NCBI RefSeq assembly: GCF_032854445.1
Contig: NW_027017976.1
Coordinates: 114,435 to 178,434 of the forward strand
Direction of reading: 5' to 3'
Source of the DNA: Liolophura sinensis
Taxonomy: Eukaryota > Mollusca > Polyplacophora > Chitonida > Chitonidae
DNA: 64,000 nt
Both the position numbers and the translations under genes were made by a program. Below, in pieces: positions 53,938 to 64,000 of the stretch. Every line of letters begins with the position of its first letter. Position 1 is the stretch's first letter. The notes beneath the pieces were generated by a model. The model had not been told where the DNA came from, searched no databases, and was given only the letters and a program-made list of their open reading frames with translations.

Positions 53938-56136
53938 GTGCCCTTCGGTAGCCCAGACGACGTCAAATCTTTGGGCCAAGCCCATTTAACTCACCCAGCA
54001 AATGTCTTACACCTAAGTCGAAGACAAACTCAATGTCTTTATCTACATGTAGAAAAACCACACCATTTGTGTATAAAAAAAACAAAAGGTACTTGATACA
54101 ATCCGCTGTAAAAAGTACAATTGAACACTGACCCACATCAATAAGGTGCCAAAGGATGCGCAATTGGGCCAGGCATCTCCAGCTGTTGAAAAATTGCAAA
54201 TTTCCTTGGTTTCCATGGAGTAAGAGCCGTTGCTGGGCACGTGATCTTGACATCATTGATTATTCATTTGTGGCTACAGCCAAAAGTATTGGTCGGAGAG
54301 CAACGCGGTTTGCACCATTCGATTTCTCGTCACAAAATACGTCGGATTAGCCTCTTACCAGCAGCATTGGAACAGTTTTTCCACTTTTGGATTTTTGCCT
54401 GGTCTTTTTGCTAATTGAAATCGGCTACATTAACTATGTACAATCGCGACTGGTCATTACTATATTCAACTTTTCATTATAAGTTATGTGCCCTTCGGTA
54501 GCCCAGACGACGTCAAATCTTTGGGCCAAGCCCATTTAACTCACCCAACAAATGTCTTACTTCTAAGTCGAAGACAAACTCAATGTCTTTATCTACATGT
54601 AGAAAAACCACACCATTTGTATATAAAAAAAACAAAAGGTACTTGATACAATCCGCTGTAAAAAGTACAATTGAACACTGACCCACATCAATAAGGTGCC
54701 AAAGGATGCGCAATTGGGCCAGGCATCTCCAGCTGTTGAAAAATTGCAAATTTCCTTGGTTTCCATGGAGTAAGAGCCGTTGCTGGGCACGTGATCTTGA
54801 CATCATTGATTATTCATTTGTGGCTACAGCCAAAAGTATTGGTCGGAGAGCAACGCGGTTTGCACCATTCGATTTCTCGTCACAAAATACTTCGGATTAG
54901 CCTCTTACCAGCAGCATTGGAACAGTTTTTCCACTTTTGGATTTTTGCCTGGTCATTTTGCTAATTGAAATCGGCTACATTAACTATGTACAATCGCGAC
55001 TGGTCATTACTATATTCAACATTTCATTATAAGTTATGTGCCCTTCGGTAGCCCAGACGACGTCAAATCTTTGGGCCAAGCCCATTTAACTCACCCAGCA
55101 AATGTCTTACTTCTAAGTCGAAGACAAACTCAATGTCTTTATCTACATGTAGAAAAACCACACCATTTGTATATAAAAAAACACAAGGTACTTGATACAA
55201 TCCGCTGTAAAAAGTACAATTGAACACTGACCCACATCAATAAGGTGCCAAAGGATGCGCAATTGGGCCAGGCATCTCCAGCTGTTGAAAAATTGCAAAT
55301 TTCCTTGGTTTCCATGGAGTAAGAGCCGTTGCTGGGCACGTGATCTTGACATCATTGATTATTCATTTGTGGCTACAGCCAAAAGTATTGGTCGGAGAGC
55401 AACGCGGTTTGCACCATTCGATTTCTCGTCACAAAATACGTCGGATTAGCCTCTTACCAGCAGCATTGGAACAGTTTTTCCACTTTTGGATTTTTGCCTG
55501 GTCTTTTTGCTAATTGAAATCGGCTACATTAACTATGTACAATCGCGACTGGTCATTACTATATTCAACTTTTCATTATAAGTTATGTGCCCTTCGGTAG
55601 CCCAGACGACGTCAAATCTTTGGGCCAAGCCCATTTAACTCACCCAACAAATGTCTTACTTCTAAGTCGAAGACAAACTCAATGTCTTTATCTACATGTA
55701 GAAAAACCACACCATTTGTATATAAAAAAAACAAAAGGTACTTGATACAATCCGCTGTAAAAAGTACAATTGAACACTGACCCACATCAATAAGGTGCCA
55801 AAGGATGCGCAATTGGGCCAGGCATCTCCAGCTGTTGAAAAATTGCAAATTTCCTTGGTTTCCATGGAGTAAGAGCCGTTGCTGGGCACGTGATCTTGAC
55901 ATCATTGATTATTCATTTGTGGCTACAGCCAAAAGTATTGGTCGGAGAGCAACGCGGTTTGCACCATTCGATTTCTCGTCACAAAATACGTCGGATTAGC
56001 CTCTTACCAGCAGCATTGGAACAGTTTTTCCACTTTTGGATTTTTGCCTGGTCTTTTTGCTAATTGAAATCGGCTACATTAACTATGTACAATCGCGACT
56101 GGTCATTACTATATTCAACTTTTCATTATAAGTTAT
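53938..56136 (+). repeat. Four-unit block, copy 2 (U98-U101)
   Basis: This is the partner of U89-U92, sharing tttgtgtata in the first unit and the seven-A allele in the third. Private differences are cttacacct (54007-54015) in U98 and atacttcgg (54888) in U99. Confidence 0.87.
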
Positions 56137-57236
56137 GTGCCCTTCGGTAGCCCAGACGACGTCAAATCTTTGGGCCAAGCCCATTTAACTCACCCAACAA
56201 ATGTCTTACTTCTAAGTCGAAGACAAACTCAATGTCTTTATCTACATGTAGAAAAACCACACCATTTGTATATAAAAAAAACAAAAGGTACTTGATACAA
56301 TCCGCTGTAAAAAGTACAATTGAACACTGACCCACATCAATAAGGTGCCAAAGGATGCGCAATTGGGCCAGGCATCTCCAGCTGTTGAAAAATTGCAAAT
56401 TTCCTTGGTTTCCATGGAGTAAGAGCCGTTGCTGGGCACGTGATCTTGACATCATTGATTATTCATTTGTGGCTACAACCAAAAGTATTGGTCGGAGAGC
56501 AACGCGGTTTGCACCATTCGATTTCTCGTCACAAAATACGTCGGATTAGCCTCTTACCAGCAGCATTGGAACAGTTTTTCCACTTTTGGATTTTTGCCTG
56601 GTCTTTTTGCTAATTGAAATCGGCTACATTAACTATGTACAATCGCGACTGGTCATTACTATATTCAACTTTTCATTATAAGTTATGTGCCCTTCGGTAG
56701 CCCAGACGACGTCAAATCTTTGGGCCAAGCCCATTTAACTCACCCAACAAATGTCTTACTTCTAAGTCGAAGACAAACTCAATGTCTTTATCTACATGTA
56801 GAAAAACCACACCATTTGTATATAAAAAAAACAAAAGGTACTTGATACAATCCGCTGTAAAAAGTACAATTGAACACTGACCCACATCAATAAGGTGCCA
56901 ATGGATGCGCAATTGGGCCAGGCATCTCCAGCTGTTGAAAAATTGCAAATTTCCTTGGTTTCCATGGAGTAAGAGCCGTTGCTGGACACGTGATCTTGAC
57001 ATCATTGATTATTCATTTGTGGCTACAGCCAAAAGTATTGGTCGGAGAGCAACGCGGTTTGCACCATTCGATTTCTCGTCACAAAATACGTCGGATTAGC
57101 CTCTTACCAGCAGCATTGGAACAGTTTTTCCACTTTTGGATTTTTGCCTGGTCATTTTGCTAATTGAAATCGGCTACATTAACTATGTACAATCGCGACT
57201 GGTCATTACTATATTCAACATTTCATTATAAGTTAT
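55587..57236 (+). repeat. Three-unit block, copy 1 (U101-U103)
   Basis: U102 has ctacaacc (phase 338-345) and U103 has gctggacac. The same pair follows in U108-U109. U103 has a private ccaatggat (56898-56906). U97 carries the gctggacac mark six units earlier, so that mark appears three times at six-unit steps. Confidence 0.86.
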
Positions 57237-58336
57237 GTGCCCTTCGGTAGCCCAGACGACGTCAAATCTTTGGGCCAAGCCCATTTAACTCACCCAGCAA
57301 ATGTCTTACTTCTAAGTCGAAGACAAACTCAATGTCTTTATCTACATGTAGAAAAACCACACCATTTGTATATAAAAAAAACACAAGGTACTTGATACAA
57401 TCCGCTGTAAAAAGTACAATTGAACACTGACCCACATCAATAAGGTGCCAAAGGATGCGCAATTGGGCCAGGCATCTCCAGCTGTTGAAAAATTGCAAAT
57501 TTCCTTGGTTTCCATGGAGTAAGAGCCGTTGCTGGGCACGTGATCTTGACATCATTGATTATTCATTTGTGGCTACAGCCAAAAGTATTGGTCGGAGAGC
57601 AGCGCGGTTTGCACCATTCGATTTCTCGTCACAAAATACGTCGGATTAGCCTCTTACCAGCAGCATTGGAACAGTTTTTCCACTTTTGGATTTTTGCCTG
57701 GTCTTTTTGCTAATTGAAATCGGCTACATTAACTATGTACAATCGCGACTGGTCATTACTATATTCAACTTTTCATTATAAGTTATGTGCCCTTCGGTAG
57801 CCCAGACGACGTCAAATCTTTGGGCCAAGCCCATTTAACTCACCCAACAAATGTCTTACTTCTAAGTCGAAGACAAACTCAATGTCTTTATCTACATGTA
57901 GAAAAACCACACCATTTGTATATAAAAAAAACACAAGGTACTTGATACAATCCGCTGTAAAAAGTACAATTGAACACTGACCCACATCAATAAGGTGCCA
58001 AAGGATGCGCAATTGGGCCAGGCATCTCCAGCTGTTGAAAAATTGCAAATTTCCTTGGTTTCCATGGAGTAAGAGCCGTTGCTGGGCACGTGATCTTGAC
58101 ATCATTGATTATTCATTTGTGGCTACAGCCAAAAGTATTGGTCGGAGAGCAACGCGGTTTGCACCATTCGATTTCTCGTCACAAAATACGTCGGATTAGC
58201 ATCTTACCAACAGCATTGGAACAGTTTTTCCACTTTTGGATTTTTGCCTGGTCATTTTGCTAATTGAAATCGGCTACATTAACTATGTACAATCGCGACT
58301 GGTCATTACTATATTCAACTTTTCATTATAAGTTAT
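57237..58336 (+). repeat. Two-unit block, copy 1 (U104-U105)
   Basis: U104 carries cagcgcgg (phase 363-370) with c148, and U105 carries c148 with a415/a424. The pair recurs at U113-U114 (62188-63287), where U113 has a private cttagctc (62256) and U114 a private cagctatgg (63163-63171) and a different 3-prime end (g475, t511). Confidence 0.82.
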
Positions 58337-58886
58337 GTGCCCTTCGGTAGCCCAGACGACGTCAAATCTTTGGGCCAAGCCCATTTAACTCACCCAGCAA
58401 ATGTCTTACTCCTAAGTCGAAGACAAACTCAATGTCTTTATCTACATGTAGAAAAACCACACCATTTGTATATAAAAAAAACAAAAGGTACTTGATACAA
58501 TCCGCTGTAAAAAGTACAATTGAACACTGACCCACATCAATAAGGTGCCAAAGGATGCGCAATTGGGCCAGGCATCTCCAGCTGTTGAAAAATTGCAAAT
58601 TTCCTTGGTTTCCATGGAGTAAGAGCCGTTGCTGGCCACGTGATCTTGACATCATTGATTATTCACTTGTGGCTACAGCCAAAAGTATTGGTCGGAGAGC
58701 AACGCGGTTTGCACCATTCGATTTCTCGTCACAAAATACGTCGGATTAGCCTCTTACCAGCAGCATTGGAACAGTTTTTCCACTTTTGGATTTTTGCCTG
58801 GTCTTTTTGCTAATTGAAATCGGCTACATTAACTATGTACAATCGCGACTGGTCATTACTATATTCAACTTTTCATTATAAGTTAT

Positions 58887-60535
58887 GTGCCCTTCGGTAG
58901 CCCAGACGACGTCAAATCTTTGGCCAAGCCCATTTAACTCACCCAACAAATGTCTTACTTCTAAGTCGAAGACAAACTCAATGTCTTTATCTACATGTAG
59001 AAAAACCACACCATTTGTATATAAAAAAAACAAAAGGTACTTGATACAATCCGCTGTAAAAAGTACAATTGAACACTGACCCACATCAATAAGGTGCCAA
59101 AGGATGCGCAATTGGGCCAGGCATCTCCAGCTGTTGAAAAATTGCAAATTTCCTTGGTTTCCATGGAGTAAGAGCCGTTGCTGGGCACGTGATCTTGACA
59201 TCATTGATTATTCATTTGTGGCTACAGCCAAAAGTATTGGTCGGAGAGCAACGCGGTTTGCACCATTCGATTTCTCGTCACAAAATACGTCGGATTAGCC
59301 TCTTACCAGCAGCATTGGAACAGTTTTTCCACTTTTGGATTTTTGCCTGGTCTTTTTGCTAATTGAAATCGGCTACATTAACTATGTACAATCGCGACTG
59401 GTCATTACTATATTCAACTTTTCATTATAAGTTATGTGCCCTTCGGTAGCCCAGACGACGTCAAATCTTTGGGCCAAGCCCATTTAACTCACCCAACAAA
59501 TGTCTTACTTCTAAGTCGAAGACAAACTCAATGTCTTTATCTACATGTAGAAAAACCACACCATTTGTATATAAAAAAAACAAAAGGTACTTGATACAAT
59601 CCGCTGTAAAAAGTACAATTGAACACTGACCCACATCAATAAGGTGCCAAAGGATGCGCAATTGGGCCAGGCATCTCCAGCTGTTGAAAAATTGCAAATT
59701 TCCTTGGTTTCCATGGAGTAAGAGCCGTTGCTGGGCACGTGATCTTGACATCATTGATTATTCATTTGTGGCTACAACCAAAAGTATTGGTCGGAGAGCA
59801 ACGCGGTTTGCACCATTCGATTTCTCGTCACAAAATACGTCGGATTAGCCTCTTACCAGCAGCATTGGAACAGTTTTTCCACTTTTGGATTTTTGCCTGG
59901 TCTTTTTGCTAATTGAAATCGGCTACATTAACTATGTACAATCGCGACTGGTCATTACTATATTCAACTTTTCATTATAAGTTATGTGCCCTTCGGTAGC
60001 CCAGACGACGTCAAATCTTTGGGCCAAGCCCATTTAACTCACCCAACAAATGTCTTACTTCTAAGTCGAAGACAAACTCAATGTCTTTATCTACATGTAG
60101 AAAAACCACACCATTTGTATATAAAAAAAACAAAAGGTACTTGATACAATCCGCTGTAAAAAGTACAATTGAACACTGACCCACATCAATAAGGTGCCAA
60201 AGGATGCGCAATTGGGCCAGGCATCTCCAGCTGTTGAAAAATTGCAAATTTCCTTGGTTTCCATGGAGTAAGAGCCGTTGCTGGACACGTGATCTTGACA
60301 TCATTGATTATTCATTTGTGGCTACAGCCAAAAGTATTGGTCGGAGAGCAACGCGGTTTGCACCATTCGATTTCTCGTCACAAAATACGTCGGATTAGCC
60401 TCTTACCAGCAGCATTGGAACAGTTTTTCCACTTTTGGATTTTTGCCTGGTCATTTTGCTAATTGAAATCGGCTACATTAACTATGTACAATCGCGACTG
60501 GTCATTACTATATTCAACATTTCATTATAAGTTAT
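58887..60535 (+). repeat. Three-unit block, copy 2 (U107-U109)
   Basis: This is the partner of U101-U103. U107 lacks one G (ctttggcc, near 58922), so the block is 1649 bp. U108 carries ctacaacc and U109 gctggacac. Confidence 0.86.
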
Positions 60536-61085
60536 GTGCCCTTCGGTAGCCCAGACGACGTCAAATCTTTGGGCCAAGCCCATTTAACTCACCCAGCAAA
60601 TGTCTTACTTCTAAGTCGAAGACAAACTCAATGTCTTTATCTACATGTAGAAAAACCACACCATTTGTATATAAAAAAAACACAAGGTACTTGATACAAT
60701 CCGCTGTAAAAAGTACAATTGAACACTGACCCACATCAATAAGGTGCCAAAGGATGCGCAATTGGGCCAGGCATCTCCAGCTGTTGAAAAATTGCAAATT
60801 TCCTTGGTTTCCATGGAGTAAGAGCCGTTGCTGGGCACGTGATCTTGACATCATTGATTATTCATTTGTGGCTACAGCCAAAAGTATTGGTCGGAGAGCA
60901 ACGCGGTTTGCACCATTCGATTTCTCGTCACAAAATACGTCGGATTAGCCTCTTACCAGCAGCATTGGAACAGTTTTTCCACTTTTGGATTTTTGCCTGG
61001 TCTTTTTGCTAATTGAAATCGGCTACATTAACTATGTACAATCGCGACTGGTCATTACTATATTCAACTTTTCATTATAAGTTAT

Positions 61086-61637
61086 GTGCCCTTCGGTAGC
61101 CCAGACGACGTCAAATCTTTGGGCCAAGCCCATTTAACTCACCCAACAAATGTCTTACTTCTAAGTCGAAGACAAACTCAATGTCTTTATCTACATGTAG
61201 AAAAAACCACACCATTTGTATATAAAAAAAACAAAAGGTACTTGATACAATCCGCTGTAAAAAGTACAATTGAAACACTGACCCACATCAATAAGGTGCC
61301 AAAGGATGCGCAATTGGGCCAGGCATCTCCAGCTGTTGAAAAATTGCAAATTTCCTTGGTTTCCATGGAGTAAGAGCCGTTGCTGGGCACGTGATCTTGA
61401 CATCATTGATTATTCATTTGTGGCTACAGCCAAAAGTATTGGTCGGAGAGCAACGCGGTTTGCACCATTCGATTTCTCGTCACAAAATACGTCGGATTAG
61501 CCTCTTACCAGCAGCATTGGAACAGTTTTTCCACTTTTGGATTTTTGCCTGGTCTTTTTGCTAATTGAAATCGGCTACATTAACTATGTACAATCGCGAC
61601 TGGTCATTACTATATTCAACTTTTCATTATAAGTTAT
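61086..61637 (+). repeat. Unit U111 with two single-base insertions
   Basis: This is the longest unit, at 552 bp. An extra A lies in gaaaaaacc (61200-61208) and another in ttgaaacac (61271-61279). Both are in short A runs. No other unit has either change, so a base-calling artefact is as likely as real slippage. Confidence 0.82.
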
Positions 61638-62187
61638 GTGCCCTTCGGTAGCCCAGACGACTTCAAATCTTTGGGCCAAGCCCATTTAACTCACCCAACA
61701 AATGTCTTACTTCTAAGTCGAAGACAAACTCAATGTCTTTATCTACATGTAGAAAAACCACACCATTTGTATATAAAAAAAACAAAAGGTACTTGATACA
61801 ATCCGCTGTAAAAAGTACAATTGAACACTGACCCACATCAATAAGGTGCCAAAGGATGCGCAATTGGGCCAGGCATCTCCAGCTGTTGAAAAATTGCAAA
61901 TTTCCTTGGTTTCCATGGAGTAAGAGCCGTTGCTGGGCACGTGATCTTGACATCATTGATTATTCATTTGTGGCTACAGCCAAAAGTATTGGTCGGAGAG
62001 CAACGCGGTTTGCACCATTCGATTTCTCGTCACAAAATACGTCGGATTAGCCTCTTACCAGCAGCATTGGAACAGTTTTTCCACTTTTGGATTTTTGCCT
62101 GGTCATTTTGCTAATTGAAATCGGCTACATTAACTATGTACAATCGCGACTGGTCATTACTATATTCAACATTTCATTATAAGTTAT

Positions 62188-63287
62188 GTGCCCTTCGGTA
62201 GCCCAGACGACGTCAAATCTTTGGGCCAAGCCCATTTAACTCACCCAGCAAATGTCTTAGCTCTAAGTCGAAGACAAACTCAATGTCTTTATCTACATGT
62301 AGAAAAACCACACCATTTGTATATAAAAAAAACACAAGGTACTTGATACAATCCGCTGTAAAAAGTACAATTGAACACTGACCCACATCAATAAGGTGCC
62401 AAAGGATGCGCAATTGGGCCAGGCATCTCCAGCTGTTGAAAAATTGCAAATTTCCTTGGTTTCCATGGAGTAAGAGCCGTTGCTGGGCACGTGATCTTGA
62501 CATCATTGATTATTCATTTGTGGCTACAGCCAAAAGTATTGGTCGGAGAGCAGCGCGGTTTGCACCATTCGATTTCTCGTCACAAAATACGTCGGATTAG
62601 CCTCTTACCAGCAGCATTGGAACAGTTTTTCCACTTTTGGATTTTTGCCTGGTCTTTTTGCTAATTGAAATCGGCTACATTAACTATGTACAATCGCGAC
62701 TGGTCATTACTATATTCAACTTTTCATTATAAGTTATGTGCCCTTCGGTAGCCCAGACGACGTCAAATCTTTGGGCCAAGCCCATTTAACTCACCCAACA
62801 AATGTCTTACTTCTAAGTCGAAGACAAACTCAATGTCTTTATCTACATGTAGAAAAACCACACCATTTGTATATAAAAAAAACACAAGGTACTTGATACA
62901 ATCCGCTGTAAAAAGTACAATTGAACACTGACCCACATCAATAAGGTGCCAAAGGATGCGCAATTGGGCCAGGCATCTCCAGCTGTTGAAAAATTGCAAA
63001 TTTCCTTGGTTTCCATGGAGTAAGAGCCGTTGCTGGGCACGTGATCTTGACATCATTGATTATTCATTTGTGGCTACAGCCAAAAGTATTGGTCGGAGAG
63101 CAACGCGGTTTGCACCATTCGATTTCTCGTCACAAAATACGTCGGATTAGCATCTTACCAACAGCTATGGAACAGTTTTTCCACTTTTGGATTTTTGCCT
63201 GGTCTTTTTGCGAATTGAAATCGGCTACATTAACTATGTACAATCGCTACTGGTCATTACTATATTCAACTTTTCATTATAAGTTAT
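62188..63287 (+). repeat. Two-unit block, copy 2 (U113-U114)
   Basis: This is the partner of U104-U105, at nine units plus one base. The 3-prime end of U114 has g475 and t511, whereas U105 has a468 and t475, so the match breaks inside the second unit. Confidence 0.82.
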
Positions 63288-63837
63288 GTGCCCTTCGGTA
63301 GCCCAGACGACGTCAAATCTTTGGGCCAAGCCCATTTAACTCACCCAACAAATGTCTTACTTCTAAGTCGAAGACAAACTCAATGTCTTTATCTATATGT
63401 AGAAAAACCACACCATTTGTATATAAAAAAAACAAAAGGTACTTGATACAATCCGCTGTAAAAAGTACAATTGAACACTGACCCACATCAATAAGGTGCC
63501 AAAAAATGCGCAATTGGGCCAGGCATCTCCAGCTGTTGAAAAATTGCAAATTTCCTTGGTTTCCATGGAGTAAGAGCCGTTGCTGGGCACGTGATCTTGA
63601 CATCATTGATTATTCATTTGTGGCTACAGCCAAAAGTATTGGTCGGAGAGCAACGCGGTTTGCACCATTCGATTTCTCGTCACAAAATACGTCGGATTAG
63701 CATCTTACCAACAGCATTGGAACAGTTTTTCCACTTTTGGATTTTTGCGTGGTCATTTTGCTAATTGAAATCGGCTACATTAACTATGTACAATCGCGAC
63801 TGGTCATTACTATATTCAACTTTTCATTATAAGTTAT

Positions 63838-64000
63838 GTGCCCTTCGGTAGCCCAGACGACGTCAAATCTTTGGGCCAAGCCCATTTAACTCACCCAGCA
63901 AATGTCTTACTCCTAAGTCGAAGACAAACTCAATGTCTTTATCTACATGTAGAAAAACCACACCATTTGTATATAAAAAAAACAAAAGGTACTTGATACA
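63838..64000 (+). repeat. Right-edge partial unit U116 (phase 1-163)
   Basis: The window closes inside a unit with g61 and c75. It follows U115, which has a415/a424 and a468, so the pair resembles U105-U106. The array continues beyond the window. Confidence 0.9.

Larger units (their letters stand above)
47888..63837 (+). repeat. Region D: units U87-U115
   Basis: Twenty-nine units with overlapping repeat relations. U85-U86, U93-U94 and U105-U106 are related pairs (a415/a424 unit followed by attcacttg unit) at spacings of eight and twelve units. U89-U92 match U98-U101 at nine units. U97, U103 and U109 share gctggacac at six-unit steps. U102 and U108 share ctacaacc at six units. U104 and U113 share cagcgcgg at nine units. 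No single higher-order period fits the whole region. Confidence 0.85.
1..64000 (+). repeat. 550-bp satellite DNA, single uninterrupted head-to-tail array
   Basis: The same unit recurs every 550 bp across the whole window, always in the given orientation. Its landmarks are gtgcccttcgg at phase 1, ctacatgtag at phase 106, an eight-A run at 138-145, ccatgg at 276, cacgtg at 301 and tcgcgac at 507. There are 115 complete units, a 460-bp partial at the left edge, a 163-bp partial at the right edge and one truncated unit. Units differ by a handful of substitutions, so pairwise identity is roughly 97-100% by eye. Unit length stays at 549-552 bp. Both edges run into the array, so its true size exceeds the window. 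Known biology links arrays of this kind to centromeric or pericentromeric heterochromatin; which one applies here cannot be told from sequence. I do not recognise the family. Confidence 0.98.

Noticed and set aside
58833-59204. 123-codon minus-strand frame in U107 and 109-codon frame in U81
   Set aside because: These are extensions of the common frame, produced by a lost G (U107) and by a stop-codon change (gacgtgaa near 44611 in U81). Not genes.
61086-61373. 95-codon open frame in U111
   Set aside because: It exists only because two single-base insertions unique to this unit join frames. No other copy has it, and the insertions may be sequencing errors.
1-64000. CRISPR array
   Set aside because: The repeated unit is 550 bp with no short repeat/variable spacer alternation and no cas-like genes.
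1-64000. Ribosomal intergenic spacer repeats or a tandem gene cluster (rRNA, 5S, histone, tRNA)
   Set aside because: No rRNA, tRNA or histone-like sequence is seen in the unit, and 64 kb without any gene is too long for spacer sub-repeats.
1-64000. Transposon or retroelement insertion within the array
   Set aside because: Every base between 1 and 64000 can be placed on the 550-bp unit except the 7-bp filler at 10914-10920. No target-site duplication or terminal repeat is present.
1-64000. Inverted units or strand switches
   Set aside because: All units read in the same direction; no head-to-head or tail-to-tail junction was found.

Overview
This window is satellite DNA from end to end. A single 550-bp unit is repeated head to tail, always in the same orientation, from base 1 to base 64000. 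I count 115 complete units, a partial unit at each window edge (460 bp left, 163 bp right) and one truncated unit near 10.9 kb. I see no unique sequence, protein-coding gene, RNA gene, mobile element or CRISPR array. The source must be a eukaryote, because a single-motif tandem array this long is typical of centromeric or other constitutive heterochromatin. I cannot name the taxon. By hand count the unit is about 40.5% GC and holds 18 CpG, close to random expectation, which argues weakly against a genome with strong CpG depletion such as a mammal.

Numbering used throughout: units U0 to U116, with phase 1 at the gtgcccttcgg motif. Unit starts are U1-U19 at 461 to 10361 (step 550); U20, U21 at 11035, 11585; U22-U27 at 12136 to 14886; U28-U38 at 15437 to 20937; U39-U76 at 21488 to 41838; U77-U85 at 42387 to 46787; U86-U91 at 47338 to 50088; U92, U93 at 50637, 51187; U94-U100 at 51738 to 55038; U101-U107 at 55587 to 58887; U108-U111 at 59436 to 61086; U112-U116 at 61638 to 63838. 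The irregular steps come from 1-2 bp indels, mostly in a poly-A run, plus the 125-bp aberrant insertion at 10910-11034.

Layout. Region A (1-17636, U0-U31) has its own variants (phase 177 T, phase 281 A, phase 465 T), imperfect multi-unit repeats and the only non-homologous junction. Region B (17637-35237, U32-U63) and region C (35238-47887, U64-U86) are two copies of one large segment, 32 and 23 units long. They differ by whole-unit gains or losses of 3, 6, 2, 1 and 1 units. Region D (47888-64000, U87-U116) holds shorter overlapping duplications with offsets of 6, 8, 9 and 12 units. Several units at the edges of copy-number differences are hybrids of two subtypes, the expected footprint of in-register unequal crossover or conversion.

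Variation along the unit is uneven. Common variant sites cluster at phases 61-202 and 414-538, while phases 203-413 are nearly fixed. Recurrent short open frames exist in every unit, but their variants are mostly amino-acid changing and include stops and frameshifts, so I do not call them genes. The most interesting content is the recombination history and the conserved 211-bp core, not an encoded system.
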